Source: Phragmites australis
Taxonomy: Eukaryota; Streptophyta; Magnoliopsida; Poales; Poaceae
DNA: 64,000 nt
Direction: 5' to 3'
NCBI RefSeq assembly: GCF_958298935.1
Contig: NC_084932.1
Coordinates: 11,449,501 to 11,513,500 of the forward strand
Shown: in pieces, positions 21,881 through 33,878 of the stretch
How the letters are laid out: every line of letters starts with the position of its first letter
Numbering within the stretch: the first letter of the stretch is position 1
Program-made: the position numbers and the translations under genes
The notes under the pieces: generated by a model
The model's input: only the letters and a program-made list of their open reading frames with translations
Databases searched by the model: none
Told to the model about the DNA's origin: nothing

Positions 21881-24623
21881 ATGGTGATGAAATAAAGAGA
21901 TATCCAAAATTAAATGTTATGGTGAACATCTTGCGCATCTTGGGCTTTCTCAACTGTGAGAACCGTCTAAATTGTAATTGAATTAATCAAATCGGGTGAT
22001 CGTTCAATAAGATAAGAACTAGCCCATGCCCATCTCTCAACATGCCATGTGCTAACCCATATCTCAAAACCACAATTACAGCCACAATTGATTAATGCAA
22101 ATACAATCTCGGTAGTCCCAGTATGTGCTTTATGCTCAAGATCGGGACACATTACTTTACAAGTTTCATCACAACAAGACAAAAGAAAGAATGAGTAATT
22201 TAAATATATTGCAAGTATTTAGAATCATTATAAGTTCAATAATTTCAAGTACTACATGCTGAAATTAAAAAATGAGAGCCAATTAACAAGTTCAGGCACT
22301 CCAAAATGACATCAAATGAGTGCTAAAATCAACTAAAGACATCAAGTTCAATTCCTAGCAGGTTGATGTCACTACGCAGCATAATATCACCTAAAAACAG
22401 CAAAAGATATGGTGCCATTTTCCATAAGGCACCATCGAGTCAACGCAAGTAGCACACAACTACTCTTGCCTGTCACCGACATCAGCAGGCACGAAATAGA
22501 CATAGACTAACTCATCCCCAGTTGTAAAAACTCAACGATGACATCATGAGTTCAAAGTTACTCTCAAGACTTACTCTATGGGTACATATAATAACCTGAA
22601 TCCTAGGATTATACAATTGGAATGAGTAGCAAGGAGTACGCCACAAGGTTATGTTGACTTTACGCCGAAAGCATTTGACAATATAACCATTTGAGCATCT
22701 AACATAACTCATCTACCATTGCTATTATATCATGACAAGGTAACCATAAACATATGCAACATAAGAATGTGATCATCCCAACATAGACATACAAGAACGA
22801 ACTCCCAACATACCACATACAATCATAATCACCCAAGTACTGGTAACTCTACGATTGATGTCCAATTGACATTGAGTATGCTCATGACCAAAAGTGTGGT
22901 AATTTGAATTGGTCTTACACCCTGCAAGGGGGTACAACTTTACCCACACGACACGAATCTATCCTCTCGGCCCGTGACAACCTTTTTCTCACCTATTCCC
23001 GCTCGATTGGCCTATCTCCATGGTGTCGAGTGCATAGCCCCCATAGCTCACACACTAGATCCATCTTTTCTCTATCTCATCACACACACACATACTCTTT
23101 CCAACACACACACCATGGAGTCATGTGCCAATCATCAGTATGCAATGAGATAATCAGCTCATCATTTCCCAATTCAGATATGTCATAATATGAGAAGTAC
23201 TTAAACTGACGACACCAACAGTCGATGCTTAATTGACCTAGGGAAGCCTATGACAATTAGGACTCCATTCTTGATCCATCCCTATTACCCGCCTAAATCT
23301 CGCTTCATTCTCACAAACTCATTAACCCTTCAAGATTAGATTTAGTGAGACATAAGTAGATCCTAAAGCTTGTGAATGATGGACAAACTATCACTCGACT
23401 TCTATTAGTGACCTAAGCTTGCTAAGCACATCGTATTCATTTTAAATTTGACAATTACATGTTATCACCCGAGTTACAATGGATCATGGGATGAACAATT
23501 TCAAGGTAGGGCAATGCAACAAATAGGATCTACCCACAAACCCCGACATCGACTCGCTAAATATGCATTACATACATATGATGATAACTATCAAATTAAA
23601 CAACATATTATCCAAAGTAAGGGTGAAATATGCATAGATGCATGTCTTGATTCTCCACTTCACAATCCACAACAACAACATCTGAATTACCCTCAACCAT
23701 GCATATGTCACTCTCCGAATAACCATGGGGCTAGTTTGTTTGGTCACATCAAAATTGACCTTGGTCTGTGGCTGCACAAGGCAGCTAGACAGCGGCTCGG
23801 AGCAAGCTCGTCAGCGGTGGCTAGGGCGACGGCACGGCCAGGGAAAGCGGCACAAGCATTGGGAGAGCTTACGAATCCATTTGAGGGGATTTCAGCTGGA
23901 AGGTCTGACCGGAGTTGGCTAGCATGGAATAGAGCAATGCGGTGGGGGGGGGGCATGAGGAGACAGTGGCATGCCTATTACAAGGGTATACATATGTACA
24001 CCCAAAATTTTGTGCAATTTTTTTCTATATGTCAACTACATAAAACTCGAGTTGATTCCCATGTCACCTCTTCCCTCTACTCTCCTCCCATCTAATAGAA
24101 ACCCCTAAACTTCAAATAATTTACCCACCTTTTCTATTCACTCTCATCCTCTAGCCTCAACGCCTTATTATCGAGTACAGATATGGGGCATGTTTTACTC
24201 ATAAAATAATGAAAGAAATTAGAAAGGAAATTAGTGGATAATCTCCTACTCCTTTTTCAGATCTCATCTAAAATCAAACTATAGCATCACTCTTGACGTA
24301 TTCTTTCAACAGCGCTCCCAAGGCATATCAACATCTCCATACCATGAGTTTATGCTTGATGTTACCGCAGCCAATGTTTGTGTTTGCTTTGCAACACACA
24401 TAGACTTAGATGGTGTCATGTTTTGTCGGTGCTTGGTGACCGCAGTTCACAACAGCTCAAGCCCAAATCACCACAACTTGATTAGCATTGACACGGCCAC
24501 AACTCATGGCCCAGGCACCCTCGAGGCTTGACTGATGACTACGTGCGTGAGTGTGCCGATTCCTGAGAGGCTGAGACCATGTGTGTGATTGCATGACGAC
24601 CTCGTTCCTAAGATGGAGGGCAC
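21881..24623 (-). mobile_element. probable long LTR / 5' region of the gypsy element, non-coding
   Basis: This 2.7-kb stretch upstream of the pol relic has no supported gene. Its layout resembles the long LTRs elsewhere in the window: an AT-rich outer part (24090-24330), a GC-rich patch (23760-23960) and an AT-rich inner part with many CACACA and CAACAAC pieces. I could not find matching LTR termini or a primer site, so the boundaries and even the LTR call are uncertain. Confidence 0.4.
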
Positions 24624-25510
24624 CACTACGTAAGAAACCAGCAAAGGGGACACCACATTAGTGATGGCTGCTCAACACACATCATTAATGTCCTATTAAT
24701 GATGGGTCCAATATGGACGCATCACTAATGTGTCTTCCAATCGGGACTAGATATAGACCCGTCACTAATGAGTAGTCATTCGGGACGGGTTGTAAAATGA
24801 CCTGTTACTGATGACAATAGTGATTGGTCAAGTTGTGACCCGTCACTAATGACTAGGTCATCACTGACAGGTCATCCTAGGCAACTCATTAGTGACAGGT
24901 CAAATTGTGACCCATCACTAATGAGAAGGTCATCAATGACAGGTCATCCTAGGTCAGTCATTAGTGACAGATCAATTTGTGACCCGTCACTAATGACTAG
25001 GTCATCAGTGATGGGTCATCCTAAGCTAGTCACTAGTGAAGGGTTAAGTTGTGACCCATCACTAATGATAAGGTCATTACTGGCAGGTCATCCTAGGCCA
25101 ATCATTAATGACGGGTCATGTTGTGACATGTCATTCTAGGTCAGTCATTAGTGATGGGTTAACTTGTAATCCGTCACTAATGACCAATTCCAGTCACTAA
25201 TGATGGTATTTGCAAATATTTTTTATTTTTATTTTATTTTTCTCTTATTTTTTCTCACCTCAGCAGCACTAGAATACGAAATTTACATAATTAGTCATTA
25301 GTGATGGGTCATGGTTATGATGCGTTACTAATGACCTTTGGCAAAAAAGGTTAAAAGAATAAAATATCTTGTTTCTATCACAACTATGTGATAGCAGAGG
25401 TGGTAAGGTGGCTCCAAGCACGAGAGGAGGTCAGGGGTTTGATTCCTATGGAACACAAACTTGAAAACAATGTGAAAAAGTATGGAACGCAAAATTCTTT
25501 GGGCCATCAA
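24624..25510 (+). mobile_element. CACTA transposon end, subterminal repeats
   Basis: It starts CACTACGTAAGAAACC, close to the TIR of the CACTA element at 33087 (CACTACGTGAAAAAT). The terminus is followed by many copies of palindromic TGACCCGTCACTAATGA / TCATTAGTGACGGGTCA motifs, the usual build of CACTA subterminal regions, where the element's DNA-binding protein is thought to bind. No transposase and no second TIR are found; the fragment ends near the gypsy RNase H at 25519. Confidence 0.75.
24841..25140 (+). repeat. 72-bp tandem repeat in the CACTA end
   Basis: The landmark CRTCACTAAT occurs at 24841, 24913, 24985 and 25057, an exact 72-bp period. 72 is a multiple of three, which leaves a 24-residue repeat open in one frame; that frame is a by-product. 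Each unit carries inverted copies of the GTGACNGGTCA motif. Confidence 0.9.
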
Positions 25511-25518
25511 TAATGTTG

Positions 25519-25821
25519 TCAAGTTTCAAGCACACAAACTAAAGCATACAATTCTTTATCATAAGTGGAATAATTCAAACTTGGCCCACTTAATTTCTCA
25601 TTGAAATAAGCAACAGGTTTACCTTCTTGAATTAGCACACCTCCAATTCCAATCTCACTAGCATCACATTCTAGTTCAAAGGTCTTACCAAAATCAGGGA
25701 GTTGGAGCAATGGAGCATGGGTGAGCTTCTCTTTTAACAACTTGAATGCATGTTCTTGTGCAGGTCCCCATTTGAAAACTACTCCTTTCTTTGTCAACTC
25801 ATTTAATGGAGCAGCAAGCAA
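25519..25821 (-). pseudogene. gypsy RNase H domain (truncated)
   Basis: Minus-strand [12 protein letters not shown], then [18 protein letters not shown] and [19 protein letters not shown], and [12 protein letters not shown]: the linker and RNase H start of a Ty3/gypsy pol, with the first catalytic Asp of the DAS motif kept. The remaining RNase H and all of integrase are missing at the junction near 25515. It follows the RT at 25822-26580 in the same element. Confidence 0.88.
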
Positions 25822-26580
25822 TGGTGCTGAAATCCCGGACGCCGATAGAAACCCGTAAGACCATGAAAGCTTCTCACTTGAGTAACAGTTTCAGGAGTTA
25901 GCCAGCTCTTTATGACTTCAATTTTTTGCTTCATCCACTTCTATTCCCTATGGAGTAACAACATAGCTAAGAAAAGAAACTCGATTCATGCAAAATATGC
26001 ACTTTTCAAGTTACCAAATAAACATGCATCTCTCAAAGTGTTAAAAACAGTACGTAAGTGATCAAAATGTAGTTCATATGTCTTGCTGTAAATCAAGATG
26101 TCATCAAAGTAAACCACCACAAATCTCTCAATGAAAGCACGTAACACTTTGTTCATCAATCGCATTAAAGTACTAGGTGCATTAGTTAACACAAAAGGTA
26201 TTACTAACCACTCATACAAGCCAAACTTAGTTTTAAATGCAGTCTTCTATTCATCTCCAAGTTTCATTCTAATCTGGTGGTATCCACTTTGCAAGTCAAT
26301 TTTAGTGAAAATTATAGAACCACTCAACTCATCAAGCATATTATCTATCCTAAGGATAGGGTGACGATATCTTATAGTAATATTATTGATAGCTCTATAA
26401 TCAACATACATACACCAACTACCGTGTTTCTTAGGAACCAAAAGAACAGGAACAACACAAGGGCTAAAACTTTCTTGTACATACCCACGGTCCAAAAGGT
26501 CTTGGACTTGTCACTGAATTTCCTTAGTCTCTTCTGGATTGGTCCTATATGCTGCATGGTTTGGCAAAGTTGCTCCCGAA
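25822..26580 (-). pseudogene. gypsy reverse transcriptase domain
   Basis: Minus-strand motifs in order: [68 protein letters not shown], and the active site [13 protein letters not shown]. The YFDD box is intact. A stop after MKLGDE (about 26246) and a degraded region at 25830-25985 break the frame, so the protein is not continuous. Confidence 0.9.
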
Positions 26581-26581
26581 A

Positions 26582-26995
26582 TCAAACCAATTTGATGTTC
26601 AATCCCTCGAGTGGTAATCCTAGGGGTACTTCAGCTGGAAATACATCCACAAACTCCTGCAAAAGGTTAGCAACGGCAGGAGACAAAGAGCTAGGTATAT
26701 TCTTGAGTGAAACTAAAGCATCTTTACATATCAAAGCATAGTAAGGCAGCTCTTTATCACAAATTTCAGCATGGTCAGATTTGGTACCAAGCATAACACA
26801 CCCTTTTAGTCTAATTCCATCAGATTTAGAAGTTGTTGCTTTCTCTTTTTTGGGTGGAAAAACTGTTTCCGCTACTTGCTGATTTTCAGATTCATTCTCA
26901 ACTTCTTTTCTCTTATTTTTAACTATCTCTTGTTCACATTTTACAATTTCAGCAGAGGTTAAAGGTAGAAAAGTTATTTTCTTTCCTTTATGCAT
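26582..26995 (-). pseudogene. gypsy protease-RT linker region
   Basis: Minus-strand KITFLPLTSAEIV, a lysine/glutamate-rich spacer, then FVDVFPAEVPLGLPLE, which is the usual start of gypsy RT (family form: FxDVFPxELPxGLPP). It joins the protease relic at 27089-27427 to the RT in the expected order. Its open length of 137 residues is the longest in this element. Confidence 0.8.
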
Positions 26996-27088
26996 AAGGA
27001 TGTACTTATTACTTCTACAATGATGTGTTGCATCAGCATCAAACTCTCATGGTCGTCCTAACAAAAAGAGAGCATGCTATCATGGGAA

Positions 27089-27427
27089 CTACATCGAAAT
27101 CAACACAATCATGGTATGAACCAATAGAAAAAAATGCACCCTAGTTGTTTGTATTACCTTCAACTTACCACTGTTGTTGAACCATTGAATATGAAACGGG
27201 TGAGGATGGTTTCTTGTTGGTAAGGCAAGCTTCTTGATCATATCTGAACTTACCAAGTTGTTGTAGGTTCCTCCATCAATAATGACTCGAACACGATAAT
27301 CCTTGACTATGAGGAACATCTGAAACAAATTGTGGCATTGTAACTGTTCCACTTGCTCCATTTGAGTGCTTAACACTCGGTGCATAATGAAGATCTGATA
27401 ATCCTCTGTGGCAATGACATCGAACAC
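27089..27427 (-). pseudogene. gypsy aspartic protease region
   Basis: Minus-strand YRVRVIIDGGTYNNLVSSDM has the DGG form of the retropepsin active site found in several grass gypsy elements, followed by KKLALPTRNHPHPFHIQW. The second half, which would hold the ILGRPW motif, lies near 27000-27085 and is degraded. The strand and order agree with gag upstream and RT downstream. Confidence 0.82.
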
Positions 27428-27544
27428 TTCCTCATGGTCGATATTCGTCTCACGACCATCCTCATCACCTGCATGGTTCGATGCAAGAGCATATTCATCC
27501 TCAACATCACTAGCACTTACATATTCACCGTCTTCTGTTATAAT

Positions 27545-28643
27545 CTACGCTCGTTGACTTGGGCAATCCTTCATGATATGGCCCATTCCCTTGCATCGGT
27601 GGCATACAATCCCGATCGATCGTCCTATAGAAGCAACCAAAGAAGAGCTCTGAGCTGGACCCTGCATACTTACAGATTTGTTTACCTCGGAAGCATGTGA
27701 CGGTGTCGAAGGTACTACTGAATGTGCCGTACTCGAGAAGGGGTAGCAGACCGTGTAGCTAAACGTGGGGATATTTTGATTTTTTCCGGTGTTGATTTTG
27801 ATGTGGTCGTGCTTCCAAACTTGCTCCTTGGCCTCTGTTGTCGTCCCTAAAATTCTTTTTCTGCCAGACATATAAGTTGGAACAATCTAGGAACACTATC
27901 GTATTATTTATAATCAACTATATCCTGAATTTCATGCCTTAACCCTCCATAAAAGTGTGCCATTGCGATCTCTTCATCCTTAATAATATCACAATGCAAC
28001 ATACTAATTTGTAGCTACTGGTAATATTCTTCTACGGATCTATCACCTTGGCTTAAGCGCTGCAATTTCTTATGCAAATCATGTTTAAAAGAGGGTGGAA
28101 CAAACTTGTTATGCATAGCAACCTTTAAAGCATTCCAAGTAGTAGGAGCTAATCCGTCGATGCATACCCTATTCCATCAGATGATTGCAAAATTTTTAAA
28201 TTCACTAGTGGCTTACCTAACTCAGTACACTTCAGGAAGTAAATGAGCATTAAACTTCTGTTCTACCGCCATCTCCCAATCTAAATACCTTTTAGCATCA
28301 TAAGCACCCTCAAAAGATGGTATAGTAAACTTAACCTTAGCAAATGGATCATCATTAATACCTTAGCAAATGGATCATCATTAATACAAGGGTTATGTTG
28401 CTGAAAATTATTACCTCTCATACCTTGATGGTTGAAGTTCAATCGGTTCCTTTGTCGTTCATCAAAGGCGTCACATTCTTGTCTCAAAATTTCATCATCT
28501 ATGATGGACTCCTCTTGTTCATAGGTTGCACCATGAGAATCCACTCGACCATTGTTCAGTGGCAGATTAACCAATCGATCAAAGCGTGTATTGAGCATTG
28601 CAATACTTCCATTGAGTCGTTCCAATGCGTTATTGGTTCCCAC
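27545..28643 (-). pseudogene. gypsy gag with CCHC zinc knuckle
   Basis: From 28643 the minus strand reads MGTNNALERLNGSIAMLNTR and then NRLNFNHQGMRGNNFQQHN. In shifted frames (28330-27890) it continues with a capsid region containing AKRYLDWEMAVEQKFN, LHKKLQRLSQGDRSVEEYY and EEIAMAHFYGGLRHEIQD. The C-terminal knuckle CHRCKGMGHIMKDC is at about 27600-27555. The capsid frame is broken by the 26-bp duplication at 28335-28386 and by several stops. The protein packages element RNA in virus-like particles in the family. Confidence 0.85.
28335..28386. repeat. perfect 26-bp tandem duplication in gag
   Basis: CCTTAGCAAATGGATCATCATTAATA occurs twice in direct succession (28335-28360 and 28361-28386). 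Because 26 is not a multiple of three, it shifts the gag frame; the downstream minus-strand frame after it is out of phase with the upstream one. Perfect identity of the copies suggests the event is younger than most of the other damage. Confidence 0.95.
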
Positions 28644-28649
28644 AAACTT

Positions 28650-30124
28650 CTTCTCAATGTCATAATTTATAGTTTATCGATTATCATCCAACAACATTGT
28701 GAGTTCTTCCCTTAAAACACAATCTTTCGCATCCGATGCTTCTCTTGCTATGGTTGGTCGAAGATAGAAAACAACGAAAGATAAATTATCCCTATCGACT
28801 ACTAGGTGGTGGAGGTGTAGTCACACACTCTTAAGCGTCTTACCACGCTCACGCTCTTGCAAGTGTTATTACCAATCACCGCAGTTGACACAACCGGTGC
28901 CTGGTTCATGATACCTTAATTGGTGCGAGTGAGGTAGTTGCAAGGGGAGAAACCATTTTGATCGAGAGAAAGTGTAGCTTGGACAGGCAATATTTAGTAG
29001 CAACGAATGATAATAATTGAAATTAGATTAGCAAAGCTGAATAAAAGTCTATAGTACTCCTCACAGTTGCTGGCCCGAACATGTTCCTAGAACTAGCTCA
29101 GGCAAGCCGAAAACTATAATAGACACAAGCACAAAGGAATAAAATTCGCAATGCAAACTGATTCTCTATTTTTTTTTTGAATTCTCTCCCCTTTTTTTGC
29201 ACTCTTTGCTTCTTTTTTGGCACTCTTTGCTTCTTGCTTGCTTTTTCATTTTTTCATTGTTTTTTTTTTTGCGAATGTGACACAAACTCAAAAAATCTTC
29301 TACTGCCTTTACTAAGATCAGTGAGATATGTGGGTCACAAACTTTTTTCGGAGAGCAGGGGTATAAAGGTAGTAAAAATATATGAAACTCAAACTTTGGC
29401 AACCTCTGTTTCTACTATGAATTGCTACTCGAACTTTGTCGCACAATGCTCGATATGAAAGGTGTATGGGGGTCGTCCGAAAGCAGCCAGAAACAGATAT
29501 ACTCCGACTAGGTTGTGGAGGTGAAAACGAGTGGATAGTTGAATCCGACTAGATGATCGAACCCGAAAGGATGGTCGGATCTGAGAAGGTGAGTGATTCC
29601 GACTAGGTGGTCAGAGTGCCTGGTCGGGACCCCGAGTGGGTGGTCGGAGTGCCTGGTCGGACCCCGAGTTGTTGGTTGGAATGACTGGTTGGAACCCCGA
29701 GTGGGTGGTCGGAGTGACTGGTCGGGACCCCGAGTAGGTGGTCGGAGCTACTAGTGGTCGAACCTGAGTAGATGGTCGACTCGACTAGTGGTCGAACATG
29801 AGTTAATGGTCGACTCGACTAGTGGTCGAACTCGAGTAGATACACAATCTCTACTATAGCAAATAAAGCCAGACTGAGGTACACGATGACTAAACAGCAA
29901 GACTCGACACTAGAAACTAGATCATGATGACTTGACCAGGAACAAAGACACTGACGATGGACTCAAATTGAACAACGCGAATACTGAAAGCAAAATTGCG
30001 CAGGCTCAAAGTGGTTTGGATAGCGGAAAAACTAAGAGCTAAATATTTTTGTGGGACAATTTTCTGGACGCTAAGTAATGGAAACGACAAAACAAAGAGG
30101 ATAACTGAGATTACCTAACGGGTA
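28650..30124 (-). other. leader of the gypsy element between primer site and gag
   Basis: No gene. It contains an A/T-rich homopolymer patch (29165-29275) and the 29490-29845 repeat array. Its position, between the primer-site-like sequence (30125-30147) and gag (28643), is that of a 5' untranslated leader. Confidence 0.55.
29490..29845. repeat. imperfect tandem repeat, about 35 bp, in the leader
   Basis: Units of GTGGGTGGTCGGAGTG(A/C)CTGGTCGGGACCCCGA repeat between about 29600 and 29740, with more diverged units (GGTCGAACCYGAGT, GGTCGACTCGACTAGT) to 29845. The unit contains TCGGG..CCCGA, so it is partly self-complementary. No protein is supported. Confidence 0.75.
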
Positions 30125-30147
30125 ACCAAGGTTCTGAAACCACTTGA
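30125..30147 (-). other. primer-binding-site-like sequence
   Basis: Minus-strand TGGTTTCAGAACCTTGG lies two bases after ..GCGCATCA. It resembles the TGGTATCAGAGCC complement of initiator Met tRNA used by many plant LTR elements, with a few changes. It sets the LTR end near 30149. Confidence 0.6.
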
Positions 30148-30148
30148 T

Positions 30149-30880
30149 GCGCATTTGCCTGATCTTCCGAAAGGTAATATGATAAGTCAATTGGTGGAGC
30201 TTCGACGTTGATGATCCAAAGGCTCCGAACAGAATAGGTCAAGAACCCTTGCCAAGAAGGCTTTTCCTGCAAGTGAATCCAAAGCACAAGCAAGAACAAG
30301 TAGATGCAATCTGAATATTACTAATTACTAATGAAGTACTCGAGTTGGGGTTCAAAAAACCGAAAAACGGCAAAACTATCTAAAATAGAATAATATAAGC
30401 TAAACCCGAGCCTAAACTTTGACGGCTACTATGTACATATAGGAGGAACATGAGGAGGTCGACCTAGGGTTGTGCAACCATGGAAAGAGGCATAAGCAAC
30501 TTGGACCCCGACCCCGACATGATTACAAGACCCAACAGGGTCCGATACAGTGGCGCAACACCTTATTTCTTTGACTCTGACTAAACTATAAGGAATATTT
30601 GGTTGAGCTCATATGCATGGCAAAGATTTTGTCGTAAGCTTTACAGAATGTCCAAGATTGTCTAAAACGGACTTCGTATGAGAGAGTTATGCCCGTTTTA
30701 CTCACGTGCTGTCCTGGGACTCGACCACGATCACGACCTGAACCACAAGCACAACTAGAGCTCACCCTCGAGTCCGTGTAGACTTGGCTTTCTAGGGGTG
30801 ACGTCTGGGTAAGTTGGTGGTGCTTCTCCCATGTCCCTAAGCAATAAAACATCACAAGAATTTAGTAGTAATCCATCCAA
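30149..30880 (-). mobile_element. LTR of the gypsy element, boundaries approximate
   Basis: The minus-strand DNA between the pol-tail relic (to about 30960) and the primer site (30147) must contain the LTR. Its outer part matches 1-214 of this window. The exact start is not clear; I place it near 30880. A normal element would have internal DNA on only one side of this LTR, but here pol tail and gag lie on opposite sides. Confidence 0.5.
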
Positions 30881-31016
30881 GGAATGATGAATAGCAAGGA
30901 ATTAGTTCACCTAGTGGTCTAATTGTCATGCACATGCTCTTGTAATTGGACCTTGTAAGATTTGAGGATTATTAGCGGTATTGATCGTATCCAAAGGAGC
31001 CATGTTCTCATCATGG
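30881..31016 (-). pseudogene. pol tail and 3' UTR of a second copy, left of the LTR
   Basis: Minus-strand reading from 31016 (DENMAPLDTINTANNPQ) matches the acidic pol tail at 215-260 (DEPMAPSDMINSTNNL). The stop codon of the first copy is CTCAAA here, so the stop is lost. The 3' UTR follows and matches 100-214. The sequence breaks off sharply at 31016. Together with the gag on the other side of the LTR this is an int-LTR-gag order. Confidence 0.7.
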
Positions 31017-33086
31017 TATGGCGTGGGCATGGGGTAAAGCCTGGAGGGTAGTAGCAACTGCAGCGTGGGGTCAAGCTAGGCGGGGCGCAGAAGTGGCATT
31101 CGCATAAATGAGATGGGGCACACGCGGGCACGAGCACGATGGGTATGTACAGCCAAGTAGAGACTCGGATCGGCGTCTGGCAATGAGGGAAAAGTGCACA
31201 GGAAGGGATGAGGGAAACTAGGTCAGGCTCACCACAGATCAACTCGAGCAGAGGATTAGCGGAGTGGCAGTGTGTCGGTGAGGGCGGAGATAACTCGCCA
31301 GTGTTGGAGAAGACGACCACGTGAGCTCAAATCTTGACACGGAACTAGCAGGATTTGGTCGAGGCTCGGATGGAGATGCTACACGGGGTCCTGGTCTTCG
31401 TGGATCCGGCCCCTCCTCTCTGGATTCAGCCGGTGGTGCTTCGGATTTCTTTGCTGGTCAACGGCGCTACTTCCTGTTTGTGGTACATTGTGCTCTGGAT
31501 ATTAGAGGAGGGAGCAGAGGGAGTGAGGAAGGCGGGGGAGGGGATAAGGAGCTTGGTGACCCTAGAGCCTGATGGAAAGGATTGGCCGGTGTGTGCGGCA
31601 CCCAGGCAGCAGCGGCCACATGGTGACATCACTCTGTCCTATCAACGGGGCGAAGAAATGCCAATGACAGGTGCGACCCACTATGCATAGTACATAGGAA
31701 AAAATACTGGAGCTCCCTCTCTTATAGTTCAAACAGAGATGCTGGAGACCTAAAAAAATCATGAACTTTTTTTGGGCGACACCTATAATTCGTGATGAAT
31801 CCATTTCAAAAAGTATCACTACAATAGCCCATGTGGAATTCAAATTGAAATTCTCTAAAGAGGGCTACTTTTGTAACTTCTAGAAATTTTGAAGGCCTCA
31901 AATAAATTTCTAAAAATCTGGAAAAAATCTCTAATATTATTCCCATGTGGTGTTATAATTTATAAAATTATTACCAGGCCTAGGTCATATAGTGAAAACA
32001 GGAGTTCATATTTAAAGCTACATTTAATTGCATGTTATAATTTAATGTGTCTTCTTAATTCAATTTGAACTCAAACCAATCCGAACTTACGCAAGATTCA
32101 TTTAAATGCTAATGAATTATTTTGAAATGCATTCAAACATGAATATGCATGAATTTGGAGTGTGACATCAACAGTGACATGCAATGGCTGACTCTTCCAT
32201 GTACCATTGCCTTGCACTCGTGCCTAGTTGTCCTACCCCAAATAATGCACATTCATATTTTCTTGCATTTCATAAGCATTCATAAGAATTTGGATGAATT
32301 TTTGCAAATTTTGATTGGTTTGAATTCAAAATTAATTAAAAAGAGAAAATCTCATGAAATGATAAAAATACAATTAAATAGAGCATTATAAACCAACTCA
32401 CTTTTTCACCATATAACTAAAGGTTGGAAATAATTTTAGAAATTAGTACTCTACATAAGAGGAATATTTGTGATTTTTCCAAGATTTTTGGGAATTTATC
32501 AGAGGCCTTAAAAATTGCTAGAATTTCTAAAAGTAGACATATATAGGGAATTTTAATTTGAATTCTATATTTGTTATTCAGGTATATCCTTTTAAAATAG
32601 GATCTTTATGAATTATAGTAGCTGCAGAATAAGTTTGGTGAGTTTTGGAGCACCTAGGTTCTTAATTTGAGAGAGAGAAAAATTTTGCAATAAGTTTGTA
32701 ATGCTTGATGACAGGCTAGGTTTCATACTGAGTAAACATGAACAATCCATCTACACATCTGAGAGAGAGAGAGAGAGGATATTTTTCCCACAAGTCAGCC
32801 GATGACCTATTCTTCCCTTTGTCTGCACAGGGGGCTTGTGATGCATGCCCATCGCCGGTTGCCAGCTGAGGGCGGTGCCTATGCCAGCACTAGCTTTATC
32901 CCTCCCAGCCTCCCCTTTCTGCCCTCTCTCCCTCCCCCTCAGTTTCCTCTCGCAGCCGAGCACTTCTGCCATAGAGAGCACACTGAGTTCTCCTCCAACT
33001 GCAGTGCGCCACCACCAAATCTCATAGTTGCCTATCATAAATATGCCCCGTCCAAGCACCCAGGTGCACGGAGGGAGGTGCTAGGA
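31017..33086. other. non-coding, probably decayed long-LTR DNA
   Basis: A GC-rich part (31017-31690) is followed by an AT-rich part (31690-32750). This is the layout of the minus-strand long LTRs at 49854-53711, read backwards from their start, but I found no termini. A GA microsatellite lies at 32760-32778. Short frames on both strands look like chance. It forms the left flank (..GCTAGGA) of the CACTA element at 33087. Confidence 0.4.
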
Positions 33087-33104
33087 CACTACGTGAAAAA
33101 TGGG

Positions 33105-33460
33105 TAAAGGAGGCACACATAGGTGACAGGTCATTATACGACCCGTCACTTATGTCGCTTTAGGTCGGGACCAGGTATTTACCCATCATAGATAACAGAT
33201 AATAGGTGACAGGTTGTAATATCACCCATTACCTACAACATAAGTCACGGGTAATAAATAAACTTGTCACTTAGGACTTGGTCATACGTGATGGGTCTTT
33301 CTGCACTAGTCATAAGTGACAGGTAATATAATGACCCGTTACTTATAACTTGGCATAGGTGATGGGTCTCCCTAGGCCAGTCATAAGTGACGGGTCATAA
33401 CATGACCCGTCACTTATAACAAGTAATAAGTGACAGGTAATATTGTCACCCGTCAACTAT
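33105..33460. repeat. 5' subterminal repeats of the CACTA element
   Basis: Repeated motif GTGACRGGT(A/C)AT..ATGACCCGTYACTTAT, in direct and inverted copies, with 10 or more matches. In known CACTA elements such short motifs bind the TNPA-type protein and are needed for excision. The motif is self-complementary around GACCCGTC/GACGGGTC. Confidence 0.85.
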
Positions 33461-33878
33461 TACTTAGCTCTGTTTAAAGAGCTGGCCAGCCACTGTGCGG
33501 GCGAACAGAGACTCCATAGTGCCACCCGCATAGTGCTAGCGATTTTCAACGGCTCTGCTCAAGATTTCTAATATCTTGTTGATTTGAAGTTTGTATCGGT
33601 ACTAGGTCTTTGAAGGTTTGCATCTCCTTGTATGCTTCTCCTTTAATATCTATTTGGTAGATTTGTTGTGCTTTGAGTTATAATCAGTAATTTTGCATCT
33701 TTATCTAAAATATTAGTACAAGTGAGTTGCATTTATATTAGATTTGATATCAGGTTTGCCTGATCTACCTCAAGATGCCACAGATCTAGTGTATTTGTAT
33801 GGAATTTTTAATTGTATGGTTAACCATGAAATTAAGGTTATTGTTAATGAAGAATGATTATTTTTACATTAATTCTAG

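Noticed and set aside
23448..24095. 215-residue plus-strand frame
   Set aside because: Composition is that of non-coding LTR-like DNA, and no domain is seen.
24849..25139. 96-residue open frame with 24-residue repeats
   Set aside because: By-product of the 72-bp CACTA subterminal repeat.
29166..29402. Lysine-rich minus-strand frame
   Set aside because: Low-complexity translation of T-rich homopolymer runs.
31321..31690. Glycine-rich frames as a possible gene
   Set aside because: Short, overlapping frames in a GC-rich non-coding stretch; no motif or start context.
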